A stretch of DNA of 64,000 nt from Cloacimonetes bacterium UBA6097. Its GTDB lineage: Bacteria; Cloacimonadota; Cloacimonadia; Cloacimonadales; Cloacimonadaceae. The notes below the pieces were generated by a model, which ran no database searches, was not told the origin of the DNA, and saw only the letters and a list, made by a program, of their open reading frames with translations. The position numbers and the translations under genes are program-made. Numbering within the stretch: the first letter of the stretch is position 1; each line of letters starts with the position of its first letter. Where the stretch lies: the NCBI GenBank assembly GCA_002435865.1, contig DIWV01000014.1:12160-76159 (forward strand), given 5' to 3'. This document shows positions 1-8,838 of the stretch, piece after piece.

Positions 1-551
1 ACCTTTTTTAGATTAACAGGAAGAAGTTCTGAGCCTTTCTTAAGCCTGCTTTTAACCTTTTTAGCAGCCTTCAATATACTGTCATAGCCCGTACAACGGC
101 ATAGATTTCCTTCCAAAGCAGCCAGGATTTCCTCATCATTGGGATTGATATTATTCAGGAAAAGCCCCAGCATAGACATCACAAAACCCGGAGTGCAAAA
201 TCCGCACTGGGTGCTGTGCTCGTCCAGCATAGCGGTTTGGATGGGGTGCAATTCTTCTTTTTCGGCCAGACCTTCAACCGTTATCAAATGTTTTCCATGC
301 AGCCTAAAAGCAGGATAGAGGCAGGAATTGACTGCCTGATAAGTAATTTCAGAACCTGTTTTCTGGCCGATTACAACCGTACAGGCTCCGCAATCACCTT
401 CATTGCAACTGCTTTTTGTGCCCGTTAAAGAAAGCTTATTGTTCAGAAGCTCGAGGGTTGTCATTCCCGGCGGGATATACATAATTTTCTGCGTCCCATT
501 CAGCCAAAAGCTGATTTGGACTAAAGTTATCGTATTCTTTTTATTTATCAT
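1..551 (-). CDS. Xanthine dehydrogenase small subunit, [2Fe-2S] N-terminal part (cut by window edge)
   Basis: The gene reads leftward from ATG at 551 and runs off the window, so only about 183 residues are visible. They form a complete pair of [2Fe-2S] domains of the molybdenum-hydroxylase family. The plant-type cluster motif CNEGDCGACTVVIG lies near residues 47-60. The C-terminal cluster has CGFCTPGFVMSML followed later by CRCTGY. After CRCTGY a basic linker (AAKKVKSRLKKG) begins, which suggests a fused FAD domain beyond the edge, as in XdhA-type subunits; that part is inference. The start has GAAGG about 5 nt upstream and a good promoter at 579-607. The gene is more than 20 kb from, and separate from, the two-subunit molybdenum hydroxylase at 25560-28321. 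It could serve a second hydroxylase encoded to the left. Confidence 0.88.
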   Translation of the reverse strand, partial: MINKKNTITLVQISFWLNGTQKIMYIPPGMTTLELLNNKLSLTGTKSSCNEGDCGACTVVIGQKTGSEITYQAVNSCLYPAFRLHGKHLITVEGLAEKEELHPIQTAMLDEHSTQCGFCTPGFVMSMLGLFLNNINPNDEEILAALEGNLCRCTGYDSILKAAKKVKSRLKKGSELLPVNLKK

Positions 552-578
552 ACAACCTTCTTGAAATTCAGGAATGTT

Positions 579-607
579 ACTATAAATTATTTGCTCGTGT
601 TTGTAAA
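579..607 (-). promoter_or_regulatory. Sigma70-type promoter for the xdh small-subunit gene
   Basis: On the minus strand TTTACA (602-607) is followed by a 17-nt spacer and TATAGT (579-584). Each box has one mismatch to consensus. It sits about 30 nt upstream of the ATG at 551. Confidence 0.6.
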
Positions 608-869
608 GGAATTTTTATCATCTTGCTGTTTATTACGGATTTACGTACTTATATTGCGCCTCCAAAGCCTCTCTGTAAAATGAATGAATATTTAACAGCA
701 GCAGAAATGCAACTGATTTTTGTATTTTACTGAATAATGATTATATTAATAGTAAGAATTTTTGCTGTAACTTATATAGATGCAGCTGAATGCTGGCATT
801 ATATAATAGAGCTTATGGCGATTGTTCTTTTTGCTCATCGGATCCTCCTATCACGATGGCTCACAAAAT

Positions 870-901
870 GCGGCAGGGCCTCTCCTTCCTGCCGCTTTTT
901 T
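870..901. terminator. Hairpin terminator downstream of the surface-protein remnant
   Basis: GCGGCAGG (870-877) pairs with CCTGCCGC (888-895). Six T follow on the plus strand and a shorter T run follows on the minus strand. It lies directly after the stop codon of the minus-strand remnant at 900-1029, so it probably served that gene. The plus-strand T run would also stop any transcript from 552-870, a stretch in which I see no gene. Confidence 0.65.
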
Positions 902-1029
902 ATCTAAGCATCAAATATTTCTTAGTGATACTGGTCTTGTCTGTTTCCAGCCGATAAAAATATCCTCCCGAAGCAGCTTTGCGATTATCGGTATCTTTTC
1001 CATCCCTGTTTCTTCCATAATCAATAAAA
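900..1029 (-). pseudogene. 3' remnant of a secreted protein with FlgD/type IX-like sorting tail
   Basis: About 42 minus-strand codons end in ASGGYFYRLETDKTSITKKY and then LMLR and stop. This is the typical end of the C-terminal FlgD-like/type IX sorting domain; compare SGIYIYKLSNGRETVVKKML at the end of the intact gene at 41721. Upstream the frame runs straight into the palindromic repeat at 1030-1116, where similarity to the domain stops. There is no room for the rest of a surface protein. I read it as a gene whose body was lost, with the palindrome marking the break. The open frame formally continues to 1082, but those codons are repeat sequence. Confidence 0.6.
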
Positions 1030-1116
1030 GGGTGATTGAGGTGAGATGCTAGGGTGATATAAGGGTCGCACCCGTATATCACCCTAGCATCTCCCGTGCA
1101 TCTCCCCTCAATCCCC
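1030..1116. repeat. Palindromic array of 11-nt units (element A)
   Basis: The stretch divides into 11-nt blocks: GGGTGATTGAG (1030-1040), GTGAGATGCTA (1041-1051), GGGTGATATAA (1052-1062), a centre GGGTCGCACCC (1063-1073), then GTATATCACCC (1074-1084), TAGCATCTCCC (1085-1095), GTGCATCTCCC (1096-1106) and CTCAATCCCC. The right-hand blocks are inverted versions of the left-hand ones, with one extra unit on the right. It would fold into one long hairpin. It belongs to the same architectural class as the arrays at 20370, 43297, 56604 and 63972. Confidence 0.8.
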
Positions 1117-1439
1117 AGACTATCAACTAAGGACAGAAGAAGATTATTATTCTAATCCTTCTAAGGACACTCCATTTATTAGGCTGGCATCTAAGAGAGA
1201 AGCGAGAAATATAAGGTAAAAACAATGAAATTACCAAAGGGTGGTTCCGATCAAGAAATGTTGATTAATCTGTCTTAAAATGTTCTGGCTCACTTTCAAA
1301 ATTCTTACACTTTTACGTTAATTCTTTTCAAGAAGATGGCGGGAAAATTTTGTTCTTACCAAAATACTGAGAGAAAAACGATTAGCGCAATAATGTTTTT
1401 TTGAGTGGGTAGCAAAAACCTTTTTATCTTGTAAATTGC
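1117..1439. other. Non-coding stretch with nothing recognised
   Basis: AT-rich sequence between the palindromic array and the hydrogenase promoter. I find no open frame of useful length with a ribosome site, no tRNA-like fold and no clear repeat. Confidence 0.5.
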
Positions 1440-1468
1440 TTGACAAAAATAAAATACAATTTTATCCT
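1440..1468 (+). promoter_or_regulatory. Promoter of the hydrogenase operon
   Basis: TTGACA (1440-1445), a 17-nt spacer and TATCCT (1463-1468) lie 75 nt upstream of the first hydrogenase gene. No other comparable promoter was seen before 13374, and the genes between are nearly contiguous, so this probably drives the whole cluster. Confidence 0.6.
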
Positions 1469-1543
1469 GAAACCAGTTCAGTATTTGATATCGAAATGAT
1501 AGTTAGTATGACTTATTAAATAGATTCAGGAGTTAGATAAACT

Positions 1544-2533
1544 ATGACAGCATATCGCTTGACTGAACAAATGTGGGCTGATCACCTAGCAGAAGTTATT
1601 CGGGATTTTTCAGTTTTTGCTCCAATCAAAAAAGAAAACTCCACAGATTTTGAAGAAATAACTGACAAAAAACTCGGTAGTATTTATTATGGAGGTAACA
1701 CTCCAACAACTCCATTAAAGGCTTTCTTCTTTCCCATTAAAGAAAACGTAACAACTACAAATCAAACTCAACCCAGAATCCTCATCGGTGTCCCCAATTG
1801 TGACTTAACAGCCCTGGTTTTACTTGATAACATATATCTGGGTGGAGATTTAAAGGATGAATATTACCAAGACAATCGCGACCGTACAATAATATTCGGA
1901 AAAGACTGCGATACAATCAAAGAAAGCTGCCACTGCACTGCTTATTCAATTAAGCCATATAGCGAAAAGAATTGTGACATCTCTATGTCTGTATCAGATG
2001 GGTATTTTTACCTTTCTCCCATGAGTGAAAAGGGAGAAAAATATCTTGATAAATTTAAGTTCAACCAACTTGAAGCATTGGATTCTTTGCCTGAAAAAGT
2101 GATTCAAAACAGAGAAACTATGCTTGCCAATCTTCAGAAGCAAAACATAGACATCCCTGATGAGATAGCCAGCCGAAAAGGTATTGAAAAAGAAAACAAG
2201 GTACTGTGGAAAAAGCATGCTACTACTTGTGTATCCTGTGGAGCATGTTCGATGATATGTCCCACTTGTCATTGTTTTCTTCTAATCGACAGAAAGGATT
2301 TTGAAAAAGTAAAGAATTGGGATGTCTGTCAATTGCCAGACTTTTCACGTGTTGCTGCCGGAGAAGATCCCCTTGAGAAGCTTTATGAGCGTCTCAAATA
2401 CAGATACCTATGTAAATTTGCTTATAAACCTGATATGTTCAATGCATTAGCTTGTACCGGCTGCGGTCGGTGCATTGATACCTGCATTGGTAAAATCAAC
2501 AAAAATGTAGTTATAATTGAAGCTTGTCAGTAA
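1544..2533 (+). CDS. HydB/AsrA-like iron-sulfur subunit of the hydrogenase electron-input module
   Basis: This 329-residue protein resembles the beta subunit of archaeal sulfhydrogenase (HydB) and subunit A of anaerobic sulfite reductase. Two ferredoxin-type [4Fe-4S] motifs lie in the C-terminal third: CVSCGACSMICPTCHC near residue 229 and CTGCGRCIDTC near residue 307. The N-terminal two thirds match the family's non-ferredoxin domain, with an extra cysteine cluster around CDTIKESCHC. In the known enzymes this subunit passes electrons between the flavin subunit and the catalytic part. It is the first gene of the operon, with CAGGAG about 10 nt upstream, and is followed after 10 nt by its usual partner, the flavin subunit. 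Its pairing with a membrane hydrogenase rather than a soluble one is notable. Confidence 0.8.
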   Translation: MTAYRLTEQMWADHLAEVIRDFSVFAPIKKENSTDFEEITDKKLGSIYYGGNTPTTPLKAFFFPIKENVTTTNQTQPRILIGVPNCDLTALVLLDNIYLGGDLKDEYYQDNRDRTIIFGKDCDTIKESCHCTAYSIKPYSEKNCDISMSVSDGYFYLSPMSEKGEKYLDKFKFNQLEALDSLPEKVIQNRETMLANLQKQNIDIPDEIASRKGIEKENKVLWKKHATTCVSCGACSMICPTCHCFLLIDRKDFEKVKNWDVCQLPDFSRVAAGEDPLEKLYERLKYRYLCKFAYKPDMFNALACTGCGRCIDTCIGKINKNVVIIEACQ

Positions 2534-2543
2534 GGATAAAACA

Positions 2544-3365
2544 ATGCAGGAAAAAAATATCTATAAACCAATAAAAGCAAAGCTTACTAAAGTTATTGAA
2601 GAATCTCCCATGATAAAGACTTTTGTATTGGTTCCCGATGAAGAGTTTTCTTTTAAGACAGGCCAATTTATCGAAGTTACTGTAGAAAATGTAGGTGAGG
2701 CGCCCTTTACACCATCCTCTTCACCATTAGAAACAAAACAGTTGGAAATAACTGTCATGAAAGCCGGTTATGTAACGGAAGAAATGCATAAAATGGAACC
2801 GGGCCAGTATATGGGTATCAGGGGTCCTTTTGGACGCGGATATCCTCTGGATGAATTTACCGATAAAGAGGTTTTAATCCTTGGCGGAGGTTGTGGGTTT
2901 GCACCTATCCGTTCGCTGTTATACAATTTAAAGGCAATTTCTGACCAGGTCAGGAAAGTCACTCTCTGTTACGGCTCAAAATCTCCGGTAGACTGCATCT
3001 ATAAACCTTATATACAAGAACTGCGTGACACACCAAAGTTTGAAGTTTATCGCAGTGTCGATAAAGCCGATGAAACCTGGGAAGAAAAAGTAGGTGTGGT
3101 TACAGTTTTACTGGATGATGTAAAGGTTGATATACCAAACTCAGTAGTAGTAGTTTGTGGACCTCCCATAATGATGAAATTCGGGACTAAGAAACTTTTG
3201 GAAATGGGATATCCGGAAGATAAAATTTACCTGTCTATGGAAAAGAACATGTCCTGTGGAGTTGGCAAATGCGGGCATTGTGAAATGGGGAATTATTTCG
3301 TATGTAAAGATGGACCTGTTTTTACTTATAACGAAATTAAAGATTCTCCCAATATCTGGATGTAG
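2544..3365 (+). CDS. HydG/AsrB-like FAD/NAD(P)H-binding subunit
   Basis: A 273-residue ferredoxin-NADP reductase-type protein. The flavin-binding barrel covers roughly residues 10-105. A nucleotide-binding fold follows, with GGGCGFAPIRSLLYNL near 115-130 and VCGPPIMM near 205. The C-terminal [2Fe-2S] site is CGVGKCGHCEMG with a fourth Cys in FVCKDGP. It is expected to oxidise or reduce NAD(P)H and exchange electrons with the iron-sulfur partner encoded just upstream. I chose ATG 2544 because AAGGAT precedes it; an in-frame ATG at 2517 lies inside the upstream gene. NADH versus NADPH preference cannot be read from the sequence. Confidence 0.82.
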   Translation: MQEKNIYKPIKAKLTKVIEESPMIKTFVLVPDEEFSFKTGQFIEVTVENVGEAPFTPSSSPLETKQLEITVMKAGYVTEEMHKMEPGQYMGIRGPFGRGYPLDEFTDKEVLILGGGCGFAPIRSLLYNLKAISDQVRKVTLCYGSKSPVDCIYKPYIQELRDTPKFEVYRSVDKADETWEEKVGVVTVLLDDVKVDIPNSVVVVCGPPIMMKFGTKKLLEMGYPEDKIYLSMEKNMSCGVGKCGHCEMGNYFVCKDGPVFTYNEIKDSPNIWM

Positions 3366-3374
3366 GAGAAACTA

Positions 3375-3875
3375 ATGAGTAAAAAGATTCTGATTGATTT
3401 AGCCAAGTTTCGTGAAACATCTGTGGACGGTAAATATAATTATGGTGAGTGCACCTATGACTATCATCCGAACAACATTGGAATGAAAGATATAGTTGAA
3501 CAGGCGATGATGAGATTAACCTGTCGCCACTGTGAAGAAGCACCCTGCATTAATGTTTGTCCTACAGAAGCATTAGAAAAAGATGATGATAATAACTTAC
3601 ACAGAGCATTAAATCTTTGTATCGGTTGCCAGTCTTGTGTGGCAGCTTGCCCTTTTGGGACTCTATCCAATAGAATAATAACCAATTTGAAATCAATCTG
3701 CGACTTATGTGACTTTGGAGACGATTCACTACCATTAAAGTGCATGAAAACTGCTCCTGAAGGAGCAATTGTATTCACTGATATGGAGCCAAATGAAGCA
3801 GAACATATATATAGATTAAATGATAGAGTGCTGATTAAAGAATTCGTGTGGGATGACCTAAAAAAGAATGAATAA
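3375..3875 (+). CDS. Polyferredoxin-type electron-transfer subunit (HycB/CooF-like)
   Basis: A 166-residue cysteine-rich protein carrying several [4Fe-4S] motifs: CRHCEEAPCINVCP near residues 50-63, CIGCQSCVAACPFG near 82-95, and further cysteines in CDLCD and LKCMK. This layout is that of the four-cluster electron-transfer subunits of DMSO-reductase-type enzymes, formate hydrogenlyase and CO-induced hydrogenase. No signal peptide or membrane helix is visible, so it should act on the cytoplasmic face. Its place between the flavin module and the membrane hydrogenase suggests that it wires the two together, which is inference. The start has TAGGAG about 8 nt upstream. Confidence 0.82.
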   Translation: MSKKILIDLAKFRETSVDGKYNYGECTYDYHPNNIGMKDIVEQAMMRLTCRHCEEAPCINVCPTEALEKDDDNNLHRALNLCIGCQSCVAACPFGTLSNRIITNLKSICDLCDFGDDSLPLKCMKTAPEGAIVFTDMEPNEAEHIYRLNDRVLIKEFVWDDLKKNE

Positions 3876-3903
3876 CATATAGTAATTTGGAGTACGTAAG
3901 CTT

Positions 3904-4833
3904 ATGGGTATCGAAATATTTTATTTTCTGATCTTTCCTGGATTGCTTTTTTCAGGAATAATTGGCGGTCTGATAAGTTGGGCAGACAGAAAGATTACTG
4001 CCAGAGTACAATTCAGGAAAGGACCACCAATCTTGCAGCCATTATATGATTTTGTTAAATTATTGGCTAAAGAGACAATAATCCCTCTGCGCGGTTCTGT
4101 GACAACTTTTATCCTGGCACCGGTATTTGCCCTTTTTGGAGCAGTTATTTCAGCAGTGTTTATTCTACTGCCGGTGTTAGGTATTGAAACAGGTTTTGCC
4201 GGAGATATTATAGTTATTATCTACCTTTTGAATATTCCCTCGTTTACATATATTATTGGAGCTTTGGCATCCGGAAATCCTCTTGCTGCTGTAGGTGCTT
4301 CCAGGGAAATGAAGTTGATTCTTAGCTATGAGATGCCTTTTTTGTTGGTTCTAATCTCAATTATAATCAAATCAGGCATGACTATAAGGCTTTCTGAAAT
4401 CGTTGCTTACCAGGCAGCAAATGGTGCCTTTATCGGCAGTTTATCCGGTATAATCGGGTTTATTGCAATAATGATGTGTATTCAGGCAAAAATGGGATTG
4501 GTTCCGTTTGATATGGCAGAAGGAGAAGGGGAAATCTGCGATGGTATAATCATTGAATTTTCCGGCTCTATCCTGGCATTTTTCAAACTGACAAAATATA
4601 TCATGTTCTTCGCACTTCCGGCTCTTGTTGCTGGTCTGTTCTTTGGCGGTCTTTCCTTAAGCGGAATTAACATACTGTGGTCTGTATTAAAGGTCCTGGC
4701 TGTCGTTTTGTTAATCACTTTGGTCCGCAACACTAATCCGCGTGTCCGCATAGAACAGGCAATGAAGTTTTTCTGGATTTGGATGAATCTGTTTGCTGTG
4801 ATAAGTATTGTTTTAGCATTAATGGGATTATAG
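3904..4833 (+). CDS. mbhM: Membrane anchor subunit of group 4 hydrogenase (NuoH/HycD/MbhM-like)
   Basis: A 309-residue protein with about eight hydrophobic segments. It is homologous to complex I subunit NuoH and to the membrane anchors of Ech, Hyc and Mbh hydrogenases. Family signatures are GLISWADRKITARVQFRKGP near residues 22-41, where the family tethers the peripheral arm, and the acidic loop FDMAEGEGEICDG near 200-212. In this family the protein joins the hydrogenase module to the ion-pumping module. It lies directly upstream of the small subunit, with only about 10 nt between them. Confidence 0.9.
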   Translation: MGIEIFYFLIFPGLLFSGIIGGLISWADRKITARVQFRKGPPILQPLYDFVKLLAKETIIPLRGSVTTFILAPVFALFGAVISAVFILLPVLGIETGFAGDIIVIIYLLNIPSFTYIIGALASGNPLAAVGASREMKLILSYEMPFLLVLISIIIKSGMTIRLSEIVAYQAANGAFIGSLSGIIGFIAIMMCIQAKMGLVPFDMAEGEGEICDGIIIEFSGSILAFFKLTKYIMFFALPALVAGLFFGGLSLSGINILWSVLKVLAVVLLITLVRNTNPRVRIEQAMKFFWIWMNLFAVISIVLALMGL

Positions 4834-4843
4834 GAGATATAAA

Positions 4844-5284
4844 GTGGGTATCAAAGATTTAAGTTTTAAAAAATCTCTATGGGTCTTCCATTTAAGTGCC
4901 GGTTCTTGCAATAACTGCGACATAGAAATCCTGGATTTACTGACACCTCGTTACGATGTGGAAAGATTCGGGATGAAACTGGTCGGCAGTATCAGGCATG
5001 CAGATGTTTTGTTGGTTACCGGTATTATCACGAAAAAAACGAAAGCAAGGGTTCTTGAAGTATATGAACAGGCTCCCAAACCGATAATTGTGATAGCCAT
5101 TGGAGCTTGCCCCTGTACAGGTGGTATATTTGCTTCGGGATACAATTTTGCGGGTCCATTGGATAAAGTAATTCCTGTTGATGCCTACATTCCGGGCTGT
5201 CCTCCCAAACCAGAGGCAATGCTGGCCGGTGTCATGAAATTACTGGCACCTCCACCTCCTGAACAAGCTAATGCAAATAAATAA
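4844..5284 (+). CDS. mbhJ: [NiFe] hydrogenase small subunit, group 4 (NuoB/EchC/MbhJ-like)
   Basis: A 146-residue NuoB-like protein that should hold the proximal [4Fe-4S] cluster next to the Ni-Fe site. Candidate ligands are C22 and C25 in SCNNCDIE, C89 (with C91) in GACPCTGG, and C119 in PGCPPKPEA. The short length without C-terminal ferredoxin domains is typical of group 4 enzymes. Translation begins at GTG 4844, with AGGAGATAT just upstream. There is no twin-arginine signal, consistent with a cytoplasm-facing active site. Confidence 0.9.
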   Translation: MGIKDLSFKKSLWVFHLSAGSCNNCDIEILDLLTPRYDVERFGMKLVGSIRHADVLLVTGIITKKTKARVLEVYEQAPKPIIVIAIGACPCTGGIFASGYNFAGPLDKVIPVDAYIPGCPPKPEAMLAGVMKLLAPPPPEQANANK

Positions 5285-5299
5285 TTGAAGGATTAATGT

Positions 5300-5746
5300 A
5301 TGAATATTGAGCAATACATAATCGATATAAAAGATAAGTTTCCAGACATAACAAACGTAGAAGTTATCAATACAAAACGGTTGATGGTTTATATACCTCA
5401 GAGTCTTCTGCCCAAAATTACTGATTATTGGTTTAATGAACTTCAGTACCGTTATGTTATAGTTACTGCGATGGATTCCAAAGATGGTTATGAATTAATC
5501 TATCACTATTCAGATGACAGCTCCGGCTGGATAATGAGTCTGAATGTTTTGCTGCCCCATGATACACCTGAAGTTGAATCAATGACATCAATAGTTTATG
5601 GGATTGAATGGATTGAGAGAGAAATAATGGATATACTGGGGATTAAATTTCTTAATCATCCCAAACCTGAACGATTCCTTCTGCCTGAATCCTGGCCAGA
5701 GGGAGATTACCCTTACAGAAGAAAAATTAGGAAGGAGGATAGATAA
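5300..5746 (+). CDS. mbhK: Hydrogenase subunit of the NuoC/EchD/MbhK (30 kDa) family
   Basis: A 148-residue protein resembling the complex I 30-kDa subunit. The family signature appears late in the chain: GIEWIEREIMDILGIKFLNH, then PESWPEGDYPYRR near the C-terminus. In complex I this subunit packs against the large subunit and has no cofactor. Its stop codon directly abuts the start of the large subunit, and it begins 15 nt after the small subunit, so co-translation and joint assembly are likely. Confidence 0.88.
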   Translation: MNIEQYIIDIKDKFPDITNVEVINTKRLMVYIPQSLLPKITDYWFNELQYRYVIVTAMDSKDGYELIYHYSDDSSGWIMSLNVLLPHDTPEVESMTSIVYGIEWIEREIMDILGIKFLNHPKPERFLLPESWPEGDYPYRRKIRKEDR

Positions 5747-6940
5747 ATGGGTAAAAAAACTATAGTCCCGATTGGACCTTATCATCCTCTGCTGGAAGAA
5801 CCTGAGTTTTTTAAACTCTATTGTGACGGTGAAACTGTAGTAGACATGGAGTGGGAAACCGGCTACAACCATCGCGGAATCGAAAAGATTTGCGAATCAA
5901 AAACATTTGAACAGGTATTTTTTGTTGTTGAGAGAATTTGCGGGATTTGTTCCACTTCTCACCCTTTTGCTTATGCAAACGCTGTTGAAAGTATCGGAGG
6001 AGTTCAAATTCCTGTAAGAGCTAAGTTAATCCGTTCAATCGTGGGCGAATTAGAGCGGATACACAGCCATTTGTTATGGGTGGGGCTTGCAGGTCATTTT
6101 TTAGGTTATAATACTGTGTTTATGTGGGCATGGAAGTACCGCGAACCTGTTCTGGATATGTTTGAAATCATCACAGGTAATAGAAACAATTACGCCATGT
6201 TTACTATAGGCGGAGTAAGAAGAGATATTGATGAAACAAAGGCAACGGAGCTGCTAAAGGTATTAGATGACGTAAAAAAGAAAACAGACCTGTTGGTCGG
6301 AGCAGTGATGGATGACCCTGTTATTCATGCAAGGTTAAAAGGAGTGGGAACTCTTACCGCAAAAGATATTCACGATTTCGGCGCAGTAGGTCCGACTGCA
6401 CGTGCTTCCGGAGTTGACATTGATGTACGCCGGGATGATCCGTATGCTGCTTATGATATGGTAAACTGGAAGGTCATTACCACCCCTGAGGGTGATGTAT
6501 TCGCCAAGGCTAAAGTACGTCTGCTGGAAATGTATGAATCTATATCTATCATTAAGCAGTGTTTGACCCTTTTACAAAAAGAAACACCAGGTGATATCAA
6601 AGCCAAAGTCAAAGAAATACCGGAAGGTATTGGAATTGGACATGCTGAAGCACCAAGAGGAGAAGTCTTTCATTTCGTAAAATCTGATGGTGGCAATAGC
6701 CCTGTTCGACACAAGATTCGAGCCCCCAGCTACAATTGTATAACTACCTTCAGAAGGTCTTGTATCGGTGGAACCATATCAGATGCAGCAATTGCAACTG
6801 CGGCCGTTGATCCATGCTATTGCTGTACTGAGCGCATGGTACAGGTTTATGATTATCACTCTGGAAAACATATGATGAATGCAGCAGAATTAATCAAGTT
6901 CTCGCAGCAAAAGACTGAAGAGTTAAGAAAAAAGCTTTAA
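5747..6940 (+). CDS. mbhL: [NiFe] hydrogenase large subunit, group 4 (MbhL/EchE-like)
   Basis: The 397-residue catalytic subunit. Both Ni-Fe ligand pairs are intact: C65 and C68 in RICGICSTSHP, and C357 and C360 in DPCYCCTERM. It is therefore a true hydrogenase and not one of the Ni-free Mbx/complex I homologues. About 34 residues follow the DPCYCCTER motif, which would be the tail removed by a maturation protease after nickel insertion; a fitting protease gene lies at 13458. A strong GGAGGATAG ribosome site precedes the ATG. The reaction is 2H+ + 2e- to H2, probably in the H2-evolving direction given the fermentative context. Confidence 0.93.
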   Translation: MGKKTIVPIGPYHPLLEEPEFFKLYCDGETVVDMEWETGYNHRGIEKICESKTFEQVFFVVERICGICSTSHPFAYANAVESIGGVQIPVRAKLIRSIVGELERIHSHLLWVGLAGHFLGYNTVFMWAWKYREPVLDMFEIITGNRNNYAMFTIGGVRRDIDETKATELLKVLDDVKKKTDLLVGAVMDDPVIHARLKGVGTLTAKDIHDFGAVGPTARASGVDIDVRRDDPYAAYDMVNWKVITTPEGDVFAKAKVRLLEMYESISIIKQCLTLLQKETPGDIKAKVKEIPEGIGIGHAEAPRGEVFHFVKSDGGNSPVRHKIRAPSYNCITTFRRSCIGGTISDAAIATAAVDPCYCCTERMVQVYDYHSGKHMMNAAELIKFSQQKTEELRKKL

Positions 6941-6953
6941 CAAAGGGATAGTT

Positions 6954-8828
6954 ATGACAGACTTTCAATTGTTAATTATGATGCCGATGTTGGTTGGTGT
7001 TGTTATTTTTGTTATTCCCGATTCGATGAAGATTATCAAAGGACTGATAGCATTGATTGTAACAGCGGTTACACTCTATCTGTCTATTATTGTTTTCAGG
7101 CTTCCAAGCGGGGCAGAAGCTGGTCTATACAGTTTGCAAAGCATATTTTTGCCTGTAATAGATAAATTCATGATGTTAAAAGTTGATGGCTTGAGCAGGC
7201 TTATTGTTTTATTCATCGGTCTATTTGGATTTCTTTATGCTATTTATTCCATATCATATCTTGACAGAAGCCAAACATCGAAAGGTTCTGTGAAAGCAAA
7301 AATTCCTCCCTATTATTACTCATATTATCTTATAACATTAGGAGCTTCATTCGGAGTAGCCCTGGCAGACAATCTGCTGCTTTTCGTTGCTTTATGGGGA
7401 TTACTAGGTCTAACGCTGTACAAATTAATCAAAGGTCACGATGATGAAAGTTCTGCCACAGGAAAGAAAACACTTATCCTGATAGGTGCTTCTGATTCAA
7501 TATTAATAATGGGAATCGGCCTAATTTACATCAGTGCAAGAACTTTCAATATGTCAGAGATAAGTCTTTTTACTAACACAAAAATCGCCAATATTGCTTT
7601 TCTTTCACTTCTTATTGCGAGTTTCACCAAAGCGGGAGCATTTCCTTTTCACACTTGGATTCCTGACTATGCCAAGGATGCTCCGGCTTCAACCTCTGCT
7701 TTTTTACCGGCTTCACTAGATAAGCTTCTTGGGATATACTTTCTTGCGCGTATATGTACCGGACTTTTTCATTTAACGCAATGGGCAACTCTTTTACTCC
7801 TTATTATCGGCTCAGTAACAATTATAGCAGCGGTAATGATGGCTCTTATTCAGCACAATTATAAAAAACTTCTTGGCTATCATTCGATTTCTCAGGTAGG
7901 CTATATGATTACCGGATTAGCTTTGGGAACCCCTTTGGGTATTGCAGCAGGCTTGTTTCACTTGGTGAATAATGCCATTTACAAAGGAGGATTGTTCCTG
8001 ACCTCAGGAAGTGTTGAAAAAAGAACCGGAAAGGAGGAGCTTGGCGAATTGGGCGGCTTGAGCAAATTCATGCCTTTAACCTTTATTGCAGCTCTGGTTT
8101 TTGCCCTTTCAATTTCCGGCATTCCACCTTTTAACGGATTTTACTCCAAATGGATGATATACACTGGAATAATTCAATTCGGAACAGGAACTGGCATCGC
8201 CAATAAACTCTGGATGGTCTGGTTGACATTAGCACTTATAGGCTCAGCCTTAACATTAGCCAGCTTTGTAAAACTTATTTCAGGTATTTATTTAGGAAGA
8301 AGAAACGAGCAATTAGGCGAAGTTAAAGAAGTCAGCTTTCTGATGTGGTTTCCGCAATCTGTTTTAGCAGTTTTATGCGTGTTGTTTGGCATTTTTGCAT
8401 ACAATTGGGTAATCCCAGGTCTTATTGGTTTTACACATGTAGGTAATGCCAACACATTTCCCGGTTTATGGCCGGCACAAGCAGTTTCAATATTGATACT
8501 GGTTTCAATTATTGTAGGATTTATTATTTATTGGGTTGGGACTTTGAAAACCAGAAGAGTATCAGATAGTTTTATTGGAGGAGAGAAGCTTCAGGAAGAA
8601 TTAAGCTATTCATCTCTGGAATTTTACAAAACAATAGGTACATTCAAACTATTTGGTTTCTTTTATGAAAAAGCCAAAAGAAAGTGGTTTGATATATATC
8701 ATCTGGGCAAAGAATTTGTTCTTGGGCTAAATTCAATGCTCAGCTGGTGTCATACTGGGATTCTTTCCACTTACCTGATGTGGATGATATTGGGTATTGC
8801 AGCTATGTTGGTAATCTTAATTGTGTAA
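6954..8828 (+). CDS. Antiporter-like proton-channel subunit (NuoL/MrpA-N/MbxH'-like)
   Basis: A 624-residue protein with about 14-16 membrane segments, homologous to NuoL/NuoM/NuoN and MrpA/MrpD. The conserved core includes SFTKAGAFPFHTWIPDY near residue 223, YHSISQVGYMITG near 306 and SISGIPPFNGFYSKW near 387. The last 100 residues hold an amphipathic stretch (FYKTIGTFKLFGFFYEKAKR) and a final helix, resembling the lateral-helix region of NuoL or the separate MbhI subunit. With the MrpD-type gene at 10179 the complex has two antiporter-like channels, as in Mbx/Mbs-type complexes, whereas Mbh of Pyrococcus has one. Confidence 0.85.
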   Translation: MTDFQLLIMMPMLVGVVIFVIPDSMKIIKGLIALIVTAVTLYLSIIVFRLPSGAEAGLYSLQSIFLPVIDKFMMLKVDGLSRLIVLFIGLFGFLYAIYSISYLDRSQTSKGSVKAKIPPYYYSYYLITLGASFGVALADNLLLFVALWGLLGLTLYKLIKGHDDESSATGKKTLILIGASDSILIMGIGLIYISARTFNMSEISLFTNTKIANIAFLSLLIASFTKAGAFPFHTWIPDYAKDAPASTSAFLPASLDKLLGIYFLARICTGLFHLTQWATLLLLIIGSVTIIAAVMMALIQHNYKKLLGYHSISQVGYMITGLALGTPLGIAAGLFHLVNNAIYKGGLFLTSGSVEKRTGKEELGELGGLSKFMPLTFIAALVFALSISGIPPFNGFYSKWMIYTGIIQFGTGTGIANKLWMVWLTLALIGSALTLASFVKLISGIYLGRRNEQLGEVKEVSFLMWFPQSVLAVLCVLFGIFAYNWVIPGLIGFTHVGNANTFPGLWPAQAVSILILVSIIVGFIIYWVGTLKTRRVSDSFIGGEKLQEELSYSSLEFYKTIGTFKLFGFFYEKAKRKWFDIYHLGKEFVLGLNSMLSWCHTGILSTYLMWMILGIAAMLVILIV

Positions 8829-8838
8829 GGATATAAGT

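Noticed and set aside
552..869. tRNA or known riboswitch upstream of the xdh subunit
   Set aside because: No cloverleaf or recognised riboswitch core was found; only the promoter at 579-607 is supported.
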